This document shows, in pieces, positions 1 to 8,107 of a stretch of 64,000 bases of DNA. The stretch covers positions 53,527 to 117,526 of the forward strand of contig NZ_OCTU01000003.1 of NCBI RefSeq assembly GCF_900232945.1, given 5' to 3'. The notes beneath the pieces are model-generated. The model saw nothing but the letters and a program-made list of their open reading frames with translations. It was not told the DNA's origin and made no database searches. The stretch's first letter is position 1. Each line of letters begins with the position of its first letter. Both the position numbers and the translations under genes were made by a program. Origin of the DNA: Urinicoccus timonensis (lineage in GTDB: Bacteria > Bacillota > Clostridia > Tissierellales > Peptoniphilaceae).

Positions 1-150
1 GGCTTGGATATGAAGGATGGCAAACTCGTAGGAGATGTGGACTACCAAGGCTTTAAGGACAGTCAAGTAGTGACTCCAGTGCCAGGAGGTGTTGGGGCCT
101 TAACCAATACCCTTTTATTGGAGTCTTGCCTGAAAAAACATAGGGATTAA
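1..150 (+). CDS. folD: FolD, bifunctional methylenetetrahydrofolate dehydrogenase/cyclohydrolase (3' end only)
   Basis: Only the last 49 codons lie in the window. The visible peptide contains GDVDY, then [17 protein letters not shown], which matches the conserved C-terminal cofactor-binding stretch of FolD (family signature [11 protein letters not shown]). The enzyme interconverts methylene- and formyl-tetrahydrofolate in the cytosol for one-carbon supply. The gene ends at a TAA directly abutting a strong terminator. The N-terminal part and start are outside the window, so completeness cannot be judged. Confidence 0.85.
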   Translation, partial: GLDMKDGKLVGDVDYQGFKDSQVVTPVPGGVGALTNTLLLESCLKKHRD

Positions 151-189
151 AAAAAGAATTGACGACTTTTGGTCGTCAATTCTTTTTTT
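151..189. terminator. Bidirectional terminator between folD and the convergent small ORF/PBP
   Basis: A perfect 11-bp stem, GAATTGACGAC (156-166) and GTCGTCAATTC (172-182), has a 5-base loop. It is preceded by an A-run and followed by a T-run, so it can end transcription from both convergent sides. The stop codon of the minus-strand 50-codon ORF lies inside the T-run. Confidence 0.9.
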
Positions 190-340
190 ATCTTTGGTAT
201 TTAGGTTTTAGGAAGTCATCCAAGCCAGCCTTTAAAAGCTTGGTGCCCTTATAGGCTGTGTGGAGTCTTAAGCCCTTGTGGCAAATTTTGGCCAGGCTAA
301 TTCCTCTTTTTACGCGTTTGATTTTTTTTCTTACTTTCAT
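188..340 (-). CDS. Small very basic hypothetical protein (50 aa)
   Basis: The start ATG (complement of 338-340) is preceded on the minus strand by a GGAGG at 346-350 with a 5-base spacer. The reading frame runs 50 codons to TAA at 188-190. The product starts MKVRKKIKRVKRG and is rich in Lys and Arg (about one third of residues), with one Cys and no obvious membrane segment. It overlaps the last 44 bases of the PBP gene in another frame, and its stop sits in the terminator T-run, as expected for the last gene of that transcript. No family is recognised. A ribosomal or nucleic-acid-binding role would be a guess. Support is the ribosome binding site, position and lack of other coding use of 188-296. 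Confidence 0.5.
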   Translation of the reverse strand: MKVRKKIKRVKRGISLAKICHKGLRLHTAYKGTKLLKAGLDDFLKPKYQR

Positions 341-3170
341 GGGAGCCTCCTTGTTTCTTTTTCTGGTCTTTTCTTTGGTCTTGTTTTTCTTCTTCCTCTA
401 GCTGGTCCTCAAACCATTCCCGGGTATGGATGTCGCAATAGTCTTGGTCGATGTTTTCCATATCCATGGGTAACTTGTCAGGTCTCTTTTTCCCCTGGTA
501 GGGGTCTGACCTTTGGTAAAAGCTCTTTAAGATAATTGTATCATAGGGACAGAATTTTGTAATTCTCTTTCCTGAAAGACGACAGACCTTGTAGGTTCTG
601 TGCTTGGTGTCGTAGTCGGTGGGCTCTTGACCCTCTTCGAAAAATTCATCGTAGTTTGCCCGAGCCCTCTCAGTTTGGGCCGAGGCCAAAAGGCCACTTT
701 TTTCACTGATGTTGACATAGTGGATTTGGTCGGGGATGGGGAATTTTTCAATGGACTCCAGGGGCTTATGGGCCATGTAGGCAACTTGGTTCCAAAGGTC
801 TATCATAAAGTCCTTGTTGGAATTCAAGGAGACCTTGGGCTGGTCACAGCCCATCCAAGTTCCGATGGTATAGTAGGGGGTGTAGCCAAAGAGCCATTGG
901 TCACTGGCAAATTTATTTGTCCCATAGATGGCAGCCAGGGCATTGCTCTTCACACTGACTCCGGCGGCTTGGCCCTGGATAGCGTTGGTCCGCAAGAAGT
1001 CTGTCAGGATGGCAGCATTTTTTCTGGAGCAAAGTTCCCTGTATTTTCGGTCCTTACTTTGGTAGATTAGGCTGCCGGAAGGATCCTTGATGGACTTGAT
1101 AATGGTGGGTTCCTTGTAGCTACCTCCAGCTGCCAGGCCGTAGTAGCCCGTGGCCAGGTCGTAGCAGGTGGTTCCCTTGCGCATATTGCCCAGACCTAGG
1201 GAGTCCAGGGTCAAGTCGTTGTAGGGGTCTTCTTCCGGGTGGACGAAAAAGTCTTCTTGGGGCCTGTGGGGCTTATAAATCCCCAGCTTGGAAAGGGTGG
1301 TCAGAACCTTTTTAAAGCCTAGGTCCTTGACAATTTTTACAGGGACTGTATAGGAGTCGTGTTCTAAGTTCTTTCGCATGGTTTCTAGGCCATAGTACTT
1401 GCCCGAGGGGTTTTCCGGCCAAAAGACTCCTTCGTTTTCTTCCAGGGCATCGTCGTAAACCGTAGCAGGTTTTTTTCCATTTTCCAAGGCTGTCAGATAG
1501 GCATTAAAGGGCAGGATGGCCGTTCCAGGAACCCGGGGGCTCATGGTGGCCCGGTTCAGGAGTTTGGACCCCCTGGATTGGATGTCCAATCCACCGATAA
1601 TGGCCCGGACATAGCCGGTTTGGTTGTCGATCAGGATGGTGGAAAGCTGAGGCTGGATGGTTTCTTGGCCCAGACTATAGTAGTTGGGGTTAAAGAAATA
1701 GCCCTGGGGGGTGGTTTCCACAAAGTCCGGGGACTTGTCCAAGAAGTCTCTGGAAATCAGGACCCGGTCTCCCTGGTGCTTGGCCCCATCATCCAATCTC
1801 CATTGGCCCAGGTCATAGGTCTTTAAGACATGGCTGGCGTCAATGGAATAGAGGGGCTTAAAGTAGATGTGTCGGGCTTGGAAGGAAAAATAGGAAGCCG
1901 GTAAAGAGAGCTGGCCTTGATCGTAAAAAACCTGGTCGCTAGGAATAAAAAACCGGAGGCTGGGGTCCAGGACCTGGTCTCTAGCCAGGTAGAGGATTTG
2001 ACCATTGGCATCCACTATATGGCCCTGGTCATTACTTTGGAAGCTCAAGGCCCGGGCTCCTTCTCGATAGGAGGATTGGACCAGGTAGTTTTCCAAAAAG
2101 TTCTTGTAAAAATTTTCAATCTTGCCCTGGAGGTCCAGGTTGAGGCTGGTTTCAATATGGTAGCCTCCGGTAAAGAGCTTGTGTTCCGCTTCGTCCAGAG
2201 AGATATGGTAGGTTTTGGCCAATTCTTGGGAGGCCTGGGCCTTGATGAGGTCCATGGCATAGGAGCTCATGCTGTGGTGTTTCTTTTGCAGGGGGACAAT
2301 AGAGGCCAAGACATCTTCTTTCTTAGCGGCTTCATAGTCCTCTTTAGAAATTTTTCCTTGGCGGTAGAGTTCAGCCAGGACAATTTTTTGCCGGTCCAGG
2401 CTCTTGGGATTTAAGTAAAGGTTGTAGTCCACACCGGAAATTTCTTGCTGGCCAATGGCCGGCCGGTCGACTTTTTCCGTCACAGGCACCCTTAAGAGGG
2501 GGGAGTAGTCCCGGGGACTTTTGACAATGCCAGCCAAGAGGGCCGATTGGGCCAGGGTCAAGTCCTGGGCATTTTTTGAAAAATAGGTTTGGCTGGCCCC
2601 TTGGACCCCATAGGCCCCTTGGCCCAGGTTGATCCGGTTTAAGTAGGCTTCTAGGATTTGATCCTTGGACAATTGGGATTCCAGTCTCAGGGAAAGATAG
2701 GCCTCCTTGATTTTTCGGTCCAGGGATTTTTCCTGGCTCAAGAAGACATTCCGGGCCAATTGCTGGGTAATGGTAGACCCTCCCCGGACCATGGATCCAG
2801 CCCGTAAATTATCTAGGAGACTGGAGGCGATTCCTCTGGGGTCCAGACCCCGGTGCTGGTAAAATCTTTTGTCCTCAATGGCAATAAAGGACTTTTGTAA
2901 ATTTTCCGGCATATCCTTCAGGGGGATGATGGTACGGAATTCTTCGGATTCAATATTCTCCAAGAGGTTGCCTGACTCATCATAGATGCTGGATGTTTGA
3001 TAGTAGCTGGTGGACAAGTTTTTCAAGTCCGTATCGGGAATGGAAAACAAGATCCCCACAAAGAGGCTGGAAAAAAGCCCTACAAGGGCAACTAAGATAA
3101 AGGCCAGGCCCAGGAGAATAAGAAGTAGGCGGTTTTTATTTAAATGAAAGCGAGGGATTCTTTTTTTCAT
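297..3170 (-). CDS. Class A penicillin-binding protein with intact glycosyltransferase and degenerate transpeptidase domain
   Basis: This 957-residue protein has a short basic N-terminus, one membrane segment (about 14-40), a GT51 peptidoglycan glycosyltransferase domain (about 60-230) and a transpeptidase-fold domain (about 510-800), followed by a charged Lys/Glu/Gln tail. The GT51 motifs are intact: EDKRFYQHRG (E99), GGSTITQQLARN (130-141) and the RKIKEAYLSLRLE segment (E156). The transpeptidase motifs are not. The SxxK position in VPGTAILPF reads TAIL (550-553), the SxN region reads HDSYTVPV, and the KTGT position reads IYGT (748-751), while flanking family sequence (FGYTPYYTIGTWMG) is still alignable. 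I infer a glycan polymerase without cross-linking activity, anchored outside the membrane. Start chosen for AAAGGAG just upstream. A pseudo-enzyme is more likely than a pseudogene because the frame is open throughout. Confidence 0.88.
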   Translation of the reverse strand: MKKRIPRFHLNKNRLLLILLGLAFILVALVGLFSSLFVGILFSIPDTDLKNLSTSYYQTSSIYDESGNLLENIESEEFRTIIPLKDMPENLQKSFIAIEDKRFYQHRGLDPRGIASSLLDNLRAGSMVRGGSTITQQLARNVFLSQEKSLDRKIKEAYLSLRLESQLSKDQILEAYLNRINLGQGAYGVQGASQTYFSKNAQDLTLAQSALLAGIVKSPRDYSPLLRVPVTEKVDRPAIGQQEISGVDYNLYLNPKSLDRQKIVLAELYRQGKISKEDYEAAKKEDVLASIVPLQKKHHSMSSYAMDLIKAQASQELAKTYHISLDEAEHKLFTGGYHIETSLNLDLQGKIENFYKNFLENYLVQSSYREGARALSFQSNDQGHIVDANGQILYLARDQVLDPSLRFFIPSDQVFYDQGQLSLPASYFSFQARHIYFKPLYSIDASHVLKTYDLGQWRLDDGAKHQGDRVLISRDFLDKSPDFVETTPQGYFFNPNYYSLGQETIQPQLSTILIDNQTGYVRAIIGGLDIQSRGSKLLNRATMSPRVPGTAILPFNAYLTALENGKKPATVYDDALEENEGVFWPENPSGKYYGLETMRKNLEHDSYTVPVKIVKDLGFKKVLTTLSKLGIYKPHRPQEDFFVHPEEDPYNDLTLDSLGLGNMRKGTTCYDLATGYYGLAAGGSYKEPTIIKSIKDPSGSLIYQSKDRKYRELCSRKNAAILTDFLRTNAIQGQAAGVSVKSNALAAIYGTNKFASDQWLFGYTPYYTIGTWMGCDQPKVSLNSNKDFMIDLWNQVAYMAHKPLESIEKFPIPDQIHYVNISEKSGLLASAQTERARANYDEFFEEGQEPTDYDTKHRTYKVCRLSGKRITKFCPYDTIILKSFYQRSDPYQGKKRPDKLPMDMENIDQDYCDIHTREWFEDQLEEEEKQDQRKDQKKKQGGSHESKKKNQTRKKRN

Positions 3171-3188
3171 GATTTACTCCTTTCGTTC

Positions 3189-3197
3189 ATTATAACA
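3189..3197 (-). promoter_or_regulatory. Extended -10 promoter for the PBP gene
   Basis: On the minus strand the sequence reads TGTTATAAT (an extended -10, TGnTATAAT). No convincing -35 is seen. It lies about 19 bases upstream of the ATG, giving a very short leader carrying AAAGGAG. Confidence 0.55.
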
Positions 3198-3336
3198 CAA
3201 GAAAAGCCAGACTCTATAGAAAAATAAATAAGACCACGGAAGGAAAAAGAAAAGCCTTGAAAAAAGAAGGGCTTTAAGAGAAAATAGAAGAGAAAAGACG
3301 GAGATAAAGGGGCCCCAAGGGGCAGGGAGGAAAAAG

Positions 3337-4092
3337 ATGAAAAAGAAAAGTATAGTCAAGGGGATTGTATTGGCCCTCTTGGTCCTTTTGGCCATCCTGG
3401 CCCTTTGGGTCCTGCTAGGATTTTATGGAAACCCCTTATCAAAATATTTGGCCAACCGGGCTGCGGACAGTTATCTTGAGACCCACTACCAAGACCTGGA
3501 CTTGGACAGGTCCGAGACCTACTATAATTTTAAAGATGGGGCCTACATGGTCTGGCTCCAGGATAAAAATAGTATCGACTCCAAGTTTAGCCTTGCCTTT
3601 GACTGGCGGGGGCGGCTAAAGTATGACTCTTATCCCAACAGGATTTTTAACACCTATATCCGCTTTACAGACCAGCTCCGCCAGTATGGGAAAAAATTGG
3701 GAAAAGACCATGGCTTTCCCTATGAGATTAACCTAAGACCCCTGGACCAAGACAAGCTGGAAGACCAGCTGACCCTGGACCAGGAAGTGGACTTTAACCA
3801 CTTCCCCAGCCGGGTCCAAGCCCAGGCCTATGGCTATTCTAAAGAACCCCAAATCCAGGAGGCCTTAAAAATTCTCCAAGACCTGCAAAAAATCATGGAC
3901 ACCAGCCCCTTGAGGGTGGAGACCTATTCCATTATCTTGGTCCCGGAAAAAGACCGGGGACCAGATGGAGAGGCCGAAAGCTGGGACCATGCCTTGACGA
4001 TTTTTGACATTCCCCAAGACCTGGTTCGCCAAGGGGACCTGGCAGGCCTTGAAAGGATCCTTAAAGAGGGAGAAACCCAAACAAAGGACTAG
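3337..4092 (+). CDS. YfjL-like membrane-anchored protein
   Basis: The 251-residue protein has a basic N-terminus, one hydrophobic segment (about 8-30) and a soluble extracellular domain. The start of that domain (YLETHYQDLDL followed by YYNFKDGAYMVWL) resembles the YfjL-like family of Gram-positive membrane proteins, whose function is unknown. GGGAGG lies 6 bases before the ATG. It is divergently oriented from the PBP gene, with 166 bases between starts, and ends at its own terminator. The family call rests on remembered pattern similarity. A lipid anchor is unlikely because there is no lipobox Cys. Confidence 0.55.
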   Translation: MKKKSIVKGIVLALLVLLAILALWVLLGFYGNPLSKYLANRAADSYLETHYQDLDLDRSETYYNFKDGAYMVWLQDKNSIDSKFSLAFDWRGRLKYDSYPNRIFNTYIRFTDQLRQYGKKLGKDHGFPYEINLRPLDQDKLEDQLTLDQEVDFNHFPSRVQAQAYGYSKEPQIQEALKILQDLQKIMDTSPLRVETYSIILVPEKDRGPDGEAESWDHALTIFDIPQDLVRQGDLAGLERILKEGETQTKD

Positions 4093-4105
4093 GATTATTA
4101 AAGAG

Positions 4106-4137
4106 AAAAGTGGCCCCAGGGTCACTTTTTTCTTTTT
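4106..4137 (+). terminator. Intrinsic terminator after the YfjL-like gene
   Basis: AAAAGTGGCC and GGTCACTTTT pair around a CCAG loop (one G-T pair), followed by a T-rich tract. Confidence 0.85.
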
Positions 4138-4161
4138 TGGAAGTCAAGAAGGACAAGTGGA

Positions 4162-4190
4162 TTGTCCGAGAAAAGTTTCTTTAGTATAAT
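4162..4190 (+). promoter_or_regulatory. Promoter for hflX-yigZ-nadE
   Basis: TTGTCC (4162-4167), a 17-base spacer and TATAAT (4185-4190). It lies 19 bases upstream of the hflX start and just after the preceding terminator. Confidence 0.8.
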
Positions 4191-4208
4191 GAAAGAAAGG
4201 AGGGTGTC

Positions 4209-5435
4209 ATGGACCAAAAAGAGGGTGTCATTTTACTTACAACAAATTTAAGTCCCAGTAGTCCGGAGGAAACCCGGGCCCTGATCCAGGCAGATAATGG
4301 TCGTGTCTTGGCAGAACTATCGCAAAATCTAAAGGAGCCGGGACCCTATTATATTGGCAAGGGGAAACTAGAGGAATTAAAGGCCCTAATCCAGTCTCTA
4401 GACCCGGACCTGGTTTTGGTCAATGATGACCTCAAGGGCTTCCAGCTCAGGAACCTGGAAAGAGAGCTGGACATTCAAGTCATGGACAGGACCCACCTAA
4501 TCCTGGACATCTTTGCCAGCCGGGCCAGGACCAAGCAGGCCAAGCTCCAGGTTCTCTTGGCCCAGCTGACCTATGGCAAGAGTCGCCTAATTGGGTCCTA
4601 CTCCCTGTCCAAGGCCGGGGGCGGCATTGGTACCCGGGGGCCGGGAGAGCAAAAATTGGAGCTGGACCGGCGAAAGATTGACCGGCAAATCCACCAAATC
4701 CAAAGCCGGCTGGATGAAATCAAGAACCAAAGACAGGAACAATTAAAGCAGAGGAAAAAAAGCCAGGTCCCCCTGGTGAGTTTTGTAGGTTATACCAATG
4801 CCGGCAAGTCCACCATGATGAATGCCCTTTTAGGGCAGGAGTCGGACAAGCAAGTCTTTGTCAAAGACATGGTTTTTGCCACCTTGGACACCAGCCTAAG
4901 GTCGGTGAAGCTTCTGGACAAGCGGCCGGTGATCCTGGCAGATACGGTGGGCTTTATCAGCGACCTACCAGAAACTTTAATGGAAGCCTTCCAATCTACC
5001 CTGGATGAGTTGAAAAATTCTTCAACCCTGGTCCATGTCCTGGATGGCCAATCTGAAAGCCTGCAAAAAGACTACATGGAGACCCTGAAGATTTTAAAGG
5101 ACCTGGACCTGATGGACATTCCCAGGTTGACAGTTTTTAACAAGATTGACCGACCCGACATGAGGCCCCAGGTCATCCAGCCCAGGCCAGACAAGCTCTT
5201 GTTTTACTCGGCCCTAAATGACCCGGTGGAAAAGTTGGAAGAGGCCCTGGTGGACCTCTTGGGAGACCAATGGGTCCAAGGGGAAATCTTCTTTAGCTTT
5301 CAAGACCAAGGACTTTTGAACCAGGCCCTTAAGGACTATCCCCAGGCCCAGGTTTCCTACAATGAAAAGGGGAGCCTTTTAAGGGGAGAATTTTTAAAGG
5401 AAGATATGGAAAGATGGACAGGAGGGAAGCAGTGA
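4209..5435 (+). CDS. hflX: GTPase HflX
   Basis: This 408-residue translational GTPase binds the 50S subunit and rescues or splits stalled ribosomes in the family. An N-terminal glycine-rich HflX domain (YGKSRLIGSYSLSKAGGGIG then TRGPGEQKLE) is followed by a coiled helical linker and the G domain: P-loop GYTNAGKST (about 194-202), switch ATLDTS, DTVGFISDLP (G3) and NKID (G4). The length is typical. The start follows AAAGGAGGG. The last bases overlap yigZ in a GTGA junction, so the two are translationally coupled. Confidence 0.95.
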   Translation: MDQKEGVILLTTNLSPSSPEETRALIQADNGRVLAELSQNLKEPGPYYIGKGKLEELKALIQSLDPDLVLVNDDLKGFQLRNLERELDIQVMDRTHLILDIFASRARTKQAKLQVLLAQLTYGKSRLIGSYSLSKAGGGIGTRGPGEQKLELDRRKIDRQIHQIQSRLDEIKNQRQEQLKQRKKSQVPLVSFVGYTNAGKSTMMNALLGQESDKQVFVKDMVFATLDTSLRSVKLLDKRPVILADTVGFISDLPETLMEAFQSTLDELKNSSTLVHVLDGQSESLQKDYMETLKILKDLDLMDIPRLTVFNKIDRPDMRPQVIQPRPDKLLFYSALNDPVEKLEEALVDLLGDQWVQGEIFFSFQDQGLLNQALKDYPQAQVSYNEKGSLLRGEFLKEDMERWTGGKQ

Positions 5436-6082
5436 AATCTCTTGCCTATGAAGGGATTGCAGAACACACCATGAAAAAGTCACGCTTTATTGGCTATGCA
5501 ATCCATATAAAAAATGAAGAAGAGGCCCTGGCCTATATTGACAAGATCAAAAAGCTCCACCCCCAGGCCCGCCACCATGTGTCGGCCTACCGGATCAGCC
5601 AAGAAATTCTGGAGCGCTATGACGATGACAATGAGCCCAAGTCTACAGCAGGTCTGCCAATTTTAACCAGCATCCAGCAGGGGGGAGTTGACTGTGTCTG
5701 TATTGTGGTGGTCCGATATTTTGGAGGTATCCTCTTGGGAAAGGGGGGCCTGGTTAAGGCTTATACCCTGGCCGCCCAGTTGGCCTTGAACCAAGGGAAG
5801 TTGGTGGATTGGGAGTCTGTGGACCTCTTGGAGGTGGAATTTGACTATAGCCAGCAAGGGACCCTGGACTTTCAACTGGACCAGGCCAAGTTCCAAGTGG
5901 AGGAAAGGACCTACCTGGAAAAAGTCGCCTACAAGGTCCTGGTGGAGGAAAAAAGAAGACCGGCCCTGGAAGATTTACTCCAAAACTTCACCAGTGGCCA
6001 GGTGGATATAAGGACCATAAGCCAGGGCAGGGCCCCAATTTTAGGAGAAAAAATTTTATTGGACAAGATGGAGGAAAGATAA
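5432..6082 (+). CDS. yigZ: YigZ/IMPACT family protein (UPF0029)
   Basis: The product starts at a GTG overlapping the hflX TGA (GTGA), with GGAGGG 5 bases upstream. An in-frame ATG at 5414 lacks a ribosome binding site. The 216-residue sequence has the IMPACT N-terminal signature (KKSRFIGYAIHI, ARHHVSAY, DDNEPKSTAGLPIL, VVVRYFGGILLGKGGLVKAY) and the small C-terminal DUF1949-type domain. The cellular role is not well defined. The family has been linked to translation or stress regulation and to YvyE-type proteins in Firmicutes. It sits between hflX and nadE, with no space on either side. Confidence 0.9.
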   Translation: MKSLAYEGIAEHTMKKSRFIGYAIHIKNEEEALAYIDKIKKLHPQARHHVSAYRISQEILERYDDDNEPKSTAGLPILTSIQQGGVDCVCIVVVRYFGGILLGKGGLVKAYTLAAQLALNQGKLVDWESVDLLEVEFDYSQQGTLDFQLDQAKFQVEERTYLEKVAYKVLVEEKRRPALEDLLQNFTSGQVDIRTISQGRAPILGEKILLDKMEER

Positions 6083-6799
6083 ATGGACGCAAAAAAAGAA
6101 ATTCAGGGAATTGTAGCCTGGATGCAAGAAAGAGTTGCCTCAGCCAAGGCCAAGGGCCTGGTAGTGGGCCTAAGTGGCGGCGTGGATTCAGCCGTTGTAG
6201 CTGCCCTGATGAAGAGGGCCTTTGGGGACAATGCTCTGGGGATTATGATTCCCATAGACAGCCAAGCTCAGGATGAAGAGGATGCCAAACTTTTAGCCCA
6301 AGCCATTGACTTGGAAGTGGAAAGGGTGGACTTGACTTCTTGCTATGATACTTTTATCCAGGCCAGTTTCCATAGTGATAATCAAATGGCCCGGTCTAAT
6401 ATCAAGCCAAGACTTCGGATGATGACCCTCTATTATTATGGTCAAGACCGGGGCTACCTGGTTTGTGGTTGTTCTAATGCAAGTGAATTTTATACAGGCT
6501 ACTATACAAAATATGGGGATTCTGGAGCCGATCTTTTACCCTTGGCCTCCTATTTAAAGGATGAGGTCTATGAACTGGCCAAGGAATTGGGCGTGCCGGA
6601 AGAAATTATCCAAAAGAAACCCACAGCCGGCCTCTTCCAAGGCCAAACCGATGAATCAGAAATGGGCTTTTCCTATGAAGAGTTAAATGCCTATATCCGG
6701 ACAGGCCAGCCTTCAGCCAATAGCGAAAAAATTAGGCGGATGCACGAAAATAGCCAACACAAGAGAGAATTTCCGCCCATCTACCAAAGGAAGGCTTGA
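6083..6799 (+). CDS. nadE: Ammonia-dependent NAD+ synthetase
   Basis: NadE adenylates nicotinate adenine dinucleotide and amidates it with ammonia, the last step of NAD synthesis. The P-loop-like SGGVDSA motif (about residues 30-36) and the LVCGCSNASEFYTGYYTKYGD and PTAGLFQGQTDESEMGF segments are diagnostic. At 238 residues it lacks a glutaminase domain. The ATG follows directly on the yigZ stop (TAAATG), with GGAGGAAAG just upstream. The riboflavin-operon -35 box overlaps its stop codon. Confidence 0.95.
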   Translation: MDAKKEIQGIVAWMQERVASAKAKGLVVGLSGGVDSAVVAALMKRAFGDNALGIMIPIDSQAQDEEDAKLLAQAIDLEVERVDLTSCYDTFIQASFHSDNQMARSNIKPRLRMMTLYYYGQDRGYLVCGCSNASEFYTGYYTKYGDSGADLLPLASYLKDEVYELAKELGVPEEIIQKKPTAGLFQGQTDESEMGFSYEELNAYIRTGQPSANSEKIRRMHENSQHKREFPPIYQRKA

Positions 6800-6824
6800 C
6801 AAAATTTAAATAAGCAGTTATCAT
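6796..6824 (+). promoter_or_regulatory. Promoter of the riboflavin operon
   Basis: TTGACA (6796-6801), 17-base spacer, TATCAT (6819-6824). The -35 box overlaps the nadE stop codon. Transcription would start about 20-25 bases before the FMN aptamer. Confidence 0.8.
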
Positions 6825-6850
6825 GAAGTTAATCAAATAAAAAATTTGTT

Positions 6851-6957
6851 TTTCAGGGCGAGGTGCAATTCCTCACCGGTGGTGATAGTCCACAAGTCGC
6901 AAGATTGAATTGGTGAAATTCCAATACCGACGGTTAAAGTCCGGATGGAAGAAAAAC
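6851..6957 (+). promoter_or_regulatory. FMN riboswitch aptamer (RFN element)
   Basis: The conserved RFN pieces appear in order: AGGGCGAGGTGCAATTCC, TCACCGGTGGT, AGTCCACAAG, GAATTGGTGAAATTCCAATACCGAC and GGTTAAAGTCCGGATG, then GAAGA. It precedes ribD and a terminator, so bound FMN should cause early termination (known for the family; transcriptional mode inferred from the terminator). Confidence 0.95.
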
Positions 6958-6975
6958 ATGTACTTTCGATTGTAC

Positions 6976-7003
6976 AGAGCCCTGGGTAAGGGCTCTTTTT
7001 TTA
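6976..7003 (+). terminator. Riboswitch-controlled terminator
   Basis: AGAGCCCT (6976-6983) and AGGGCTCT (6989-6996) pair perfectly around GGGTA and are followed by seven T. It lies between the FMN aptamer and the ribD ribosome binding site. Confidence 0.9.
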
Positions 7004-7021
7004 TGGGCCCAAGGAGGCAAG

Positions 7022-8107
7022 ATGGATCAACACAAGATGGATCAAGAATTTATGAAAGAAGCCATCCAGGAGGCCCTAAAGGGCCAGGGGCAGACCCTGA
7101 CCAACCCCCTGGTAGGGGCAGTCCTGGTAAGGGATGGAAAAATCATCAGTCGGGGCTACCATGAAAAATTTGGCTCCAGCCATGCAGAGGTCAACTGTCT
7201 AAGGGACATGGACGCCCAAGGGGCCACCCTCTATGTGACCTTGGAACCCTGTTCCCACTATGGCAAGACACCCCCCTGTGTAGACCTGGTTATTGAGAAG
7301 AAGGTCAAGAGGGTTGTAGTAGGAGAGTTGGACTCCAACCCCCAAGTTAGGGGACGAGGAATTCAAAAGTTAAAAGAGGCGGGGATCCAAGTGACCTGTG
7401 GTGTCTTAGAAGAGGAATGCCATGCTATGAATAGGCTCTTCCACTTCACCATCCGTCAGCAAAGGCCCTATGTCATCTTGAAGATGGCCCAAAGCCTGGA
7501 TGGAAAAATCGCCACCAAGACAGGAGACAGCCAGTGGATTACCGGGGAAGAAGCCAGAAGAGATGGCCATAGGCTCCGGGGGATCTGCGATGCTATCCTG
7601 GTGGGACGGGGAACTGCCCTCCAAGACAACCCCCAATTGACCTGTCGGACAGGAGGGAAAACCCCCCTAAGGGTGGTTTTGGACCGGACCTTAAAAACTC
7701 CCAGAACCTACCAACTCTTCCAGGGAGAAAAAACTATTTTTTATGTAGGACCCGACCAGGAAACAAGGGCCTTGACTCCTACAGCCCAGGCCATTTCCAT
7801 TGGTCAAGGCCAAGATGGCCTGGTCCTGGAAGAATGTCTTGAGGACCTCTACAAGAACCAGCAGGTTTCCAGCCTCCTAGTAGAAGGGGGAAGCCAGGTT
7901 CTTAGCAGCTTTATCAAGCAAGGCCTAGTGGACCAGTGGGTCATCTACCAAGCCCCCTTATTCATTGGCGGCGATGGGAAATCTACCATTGCCAGCCTGG
8001 GAGTTGAAAAGTTAAGCCAGGCCCTAGAAAGCCAAATTTATAAAGTGGACCGACTGGGCAAGGACCTTCGGATTCAAGGAGGGAAAGATTGTTTACTGGA
8101 ATTATAG
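7022..8107 (+). CDS. ribD: Bifunctional pyrimidine deaminase/reductase RibD
   Basis: RibD deaminates the GTP-cyclohydrolase product and reduces its ribose chain in riboflavin synthesis. The N-terminal deaminase domain has the zinc motifs SHAEVNCL (HAE) and EPCSHYGKTPPCVDLV. The C-terminal reductase domain (about 145-361) begins RPYVILKMAQSLDGKIAT and includes the SLLVEGG segment. The start follows AAGGAGG with a short spacer. A second in-frame ATG lies five codons on. It overlaps ribE by 19 bases. Confidence 0.96.
   Translation: MDQHKMDQEFMKEAIQEALKGQGQTLTNPLVGAVLVRDGKIISRGYHEKFGSSHAEVNCLRDMDAQGATLYVTLEPCSHYGKTPPCVDLVIEKKVKRVVVGELDSNPQVRGRGIQKLKEAGIQVTCGVLEEECHAMNRLFHFTIRQQRPYVILKMAQSLDGKIATKTGDSQWITGEEARRDGHRLRGICDAILVGRGTALQDNPQLTCRTGGKTPLRVVLDRTLKTPRTYQLFQGEKTIFYVGPDQETRALTPTAQAISIGQGQDGLVLEECLEDLYKNQQVSSLLVEGGSQVLSSFIKQGLVDQWVIYQAPLFIGGDGKSTIASLGVEKLSQALESQIYKVDRLGKDLRIQGGKDCLLEL

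Noticed and set aside
600..2414. Plus-strand ORFs of 156, 82 and 165 codons opposite the PBP gene
   Set aside because: They are antisense shadows of a conserved coding frame with no RBS.
3174..3395. Minus-strand 73-codon hydrophobic ORF
   Set aside because: It covers the divergent promoter region and the start of the YfjL-like gene, without RBS; the hydrophobicity is an antisense effect of purine-rich DNA.
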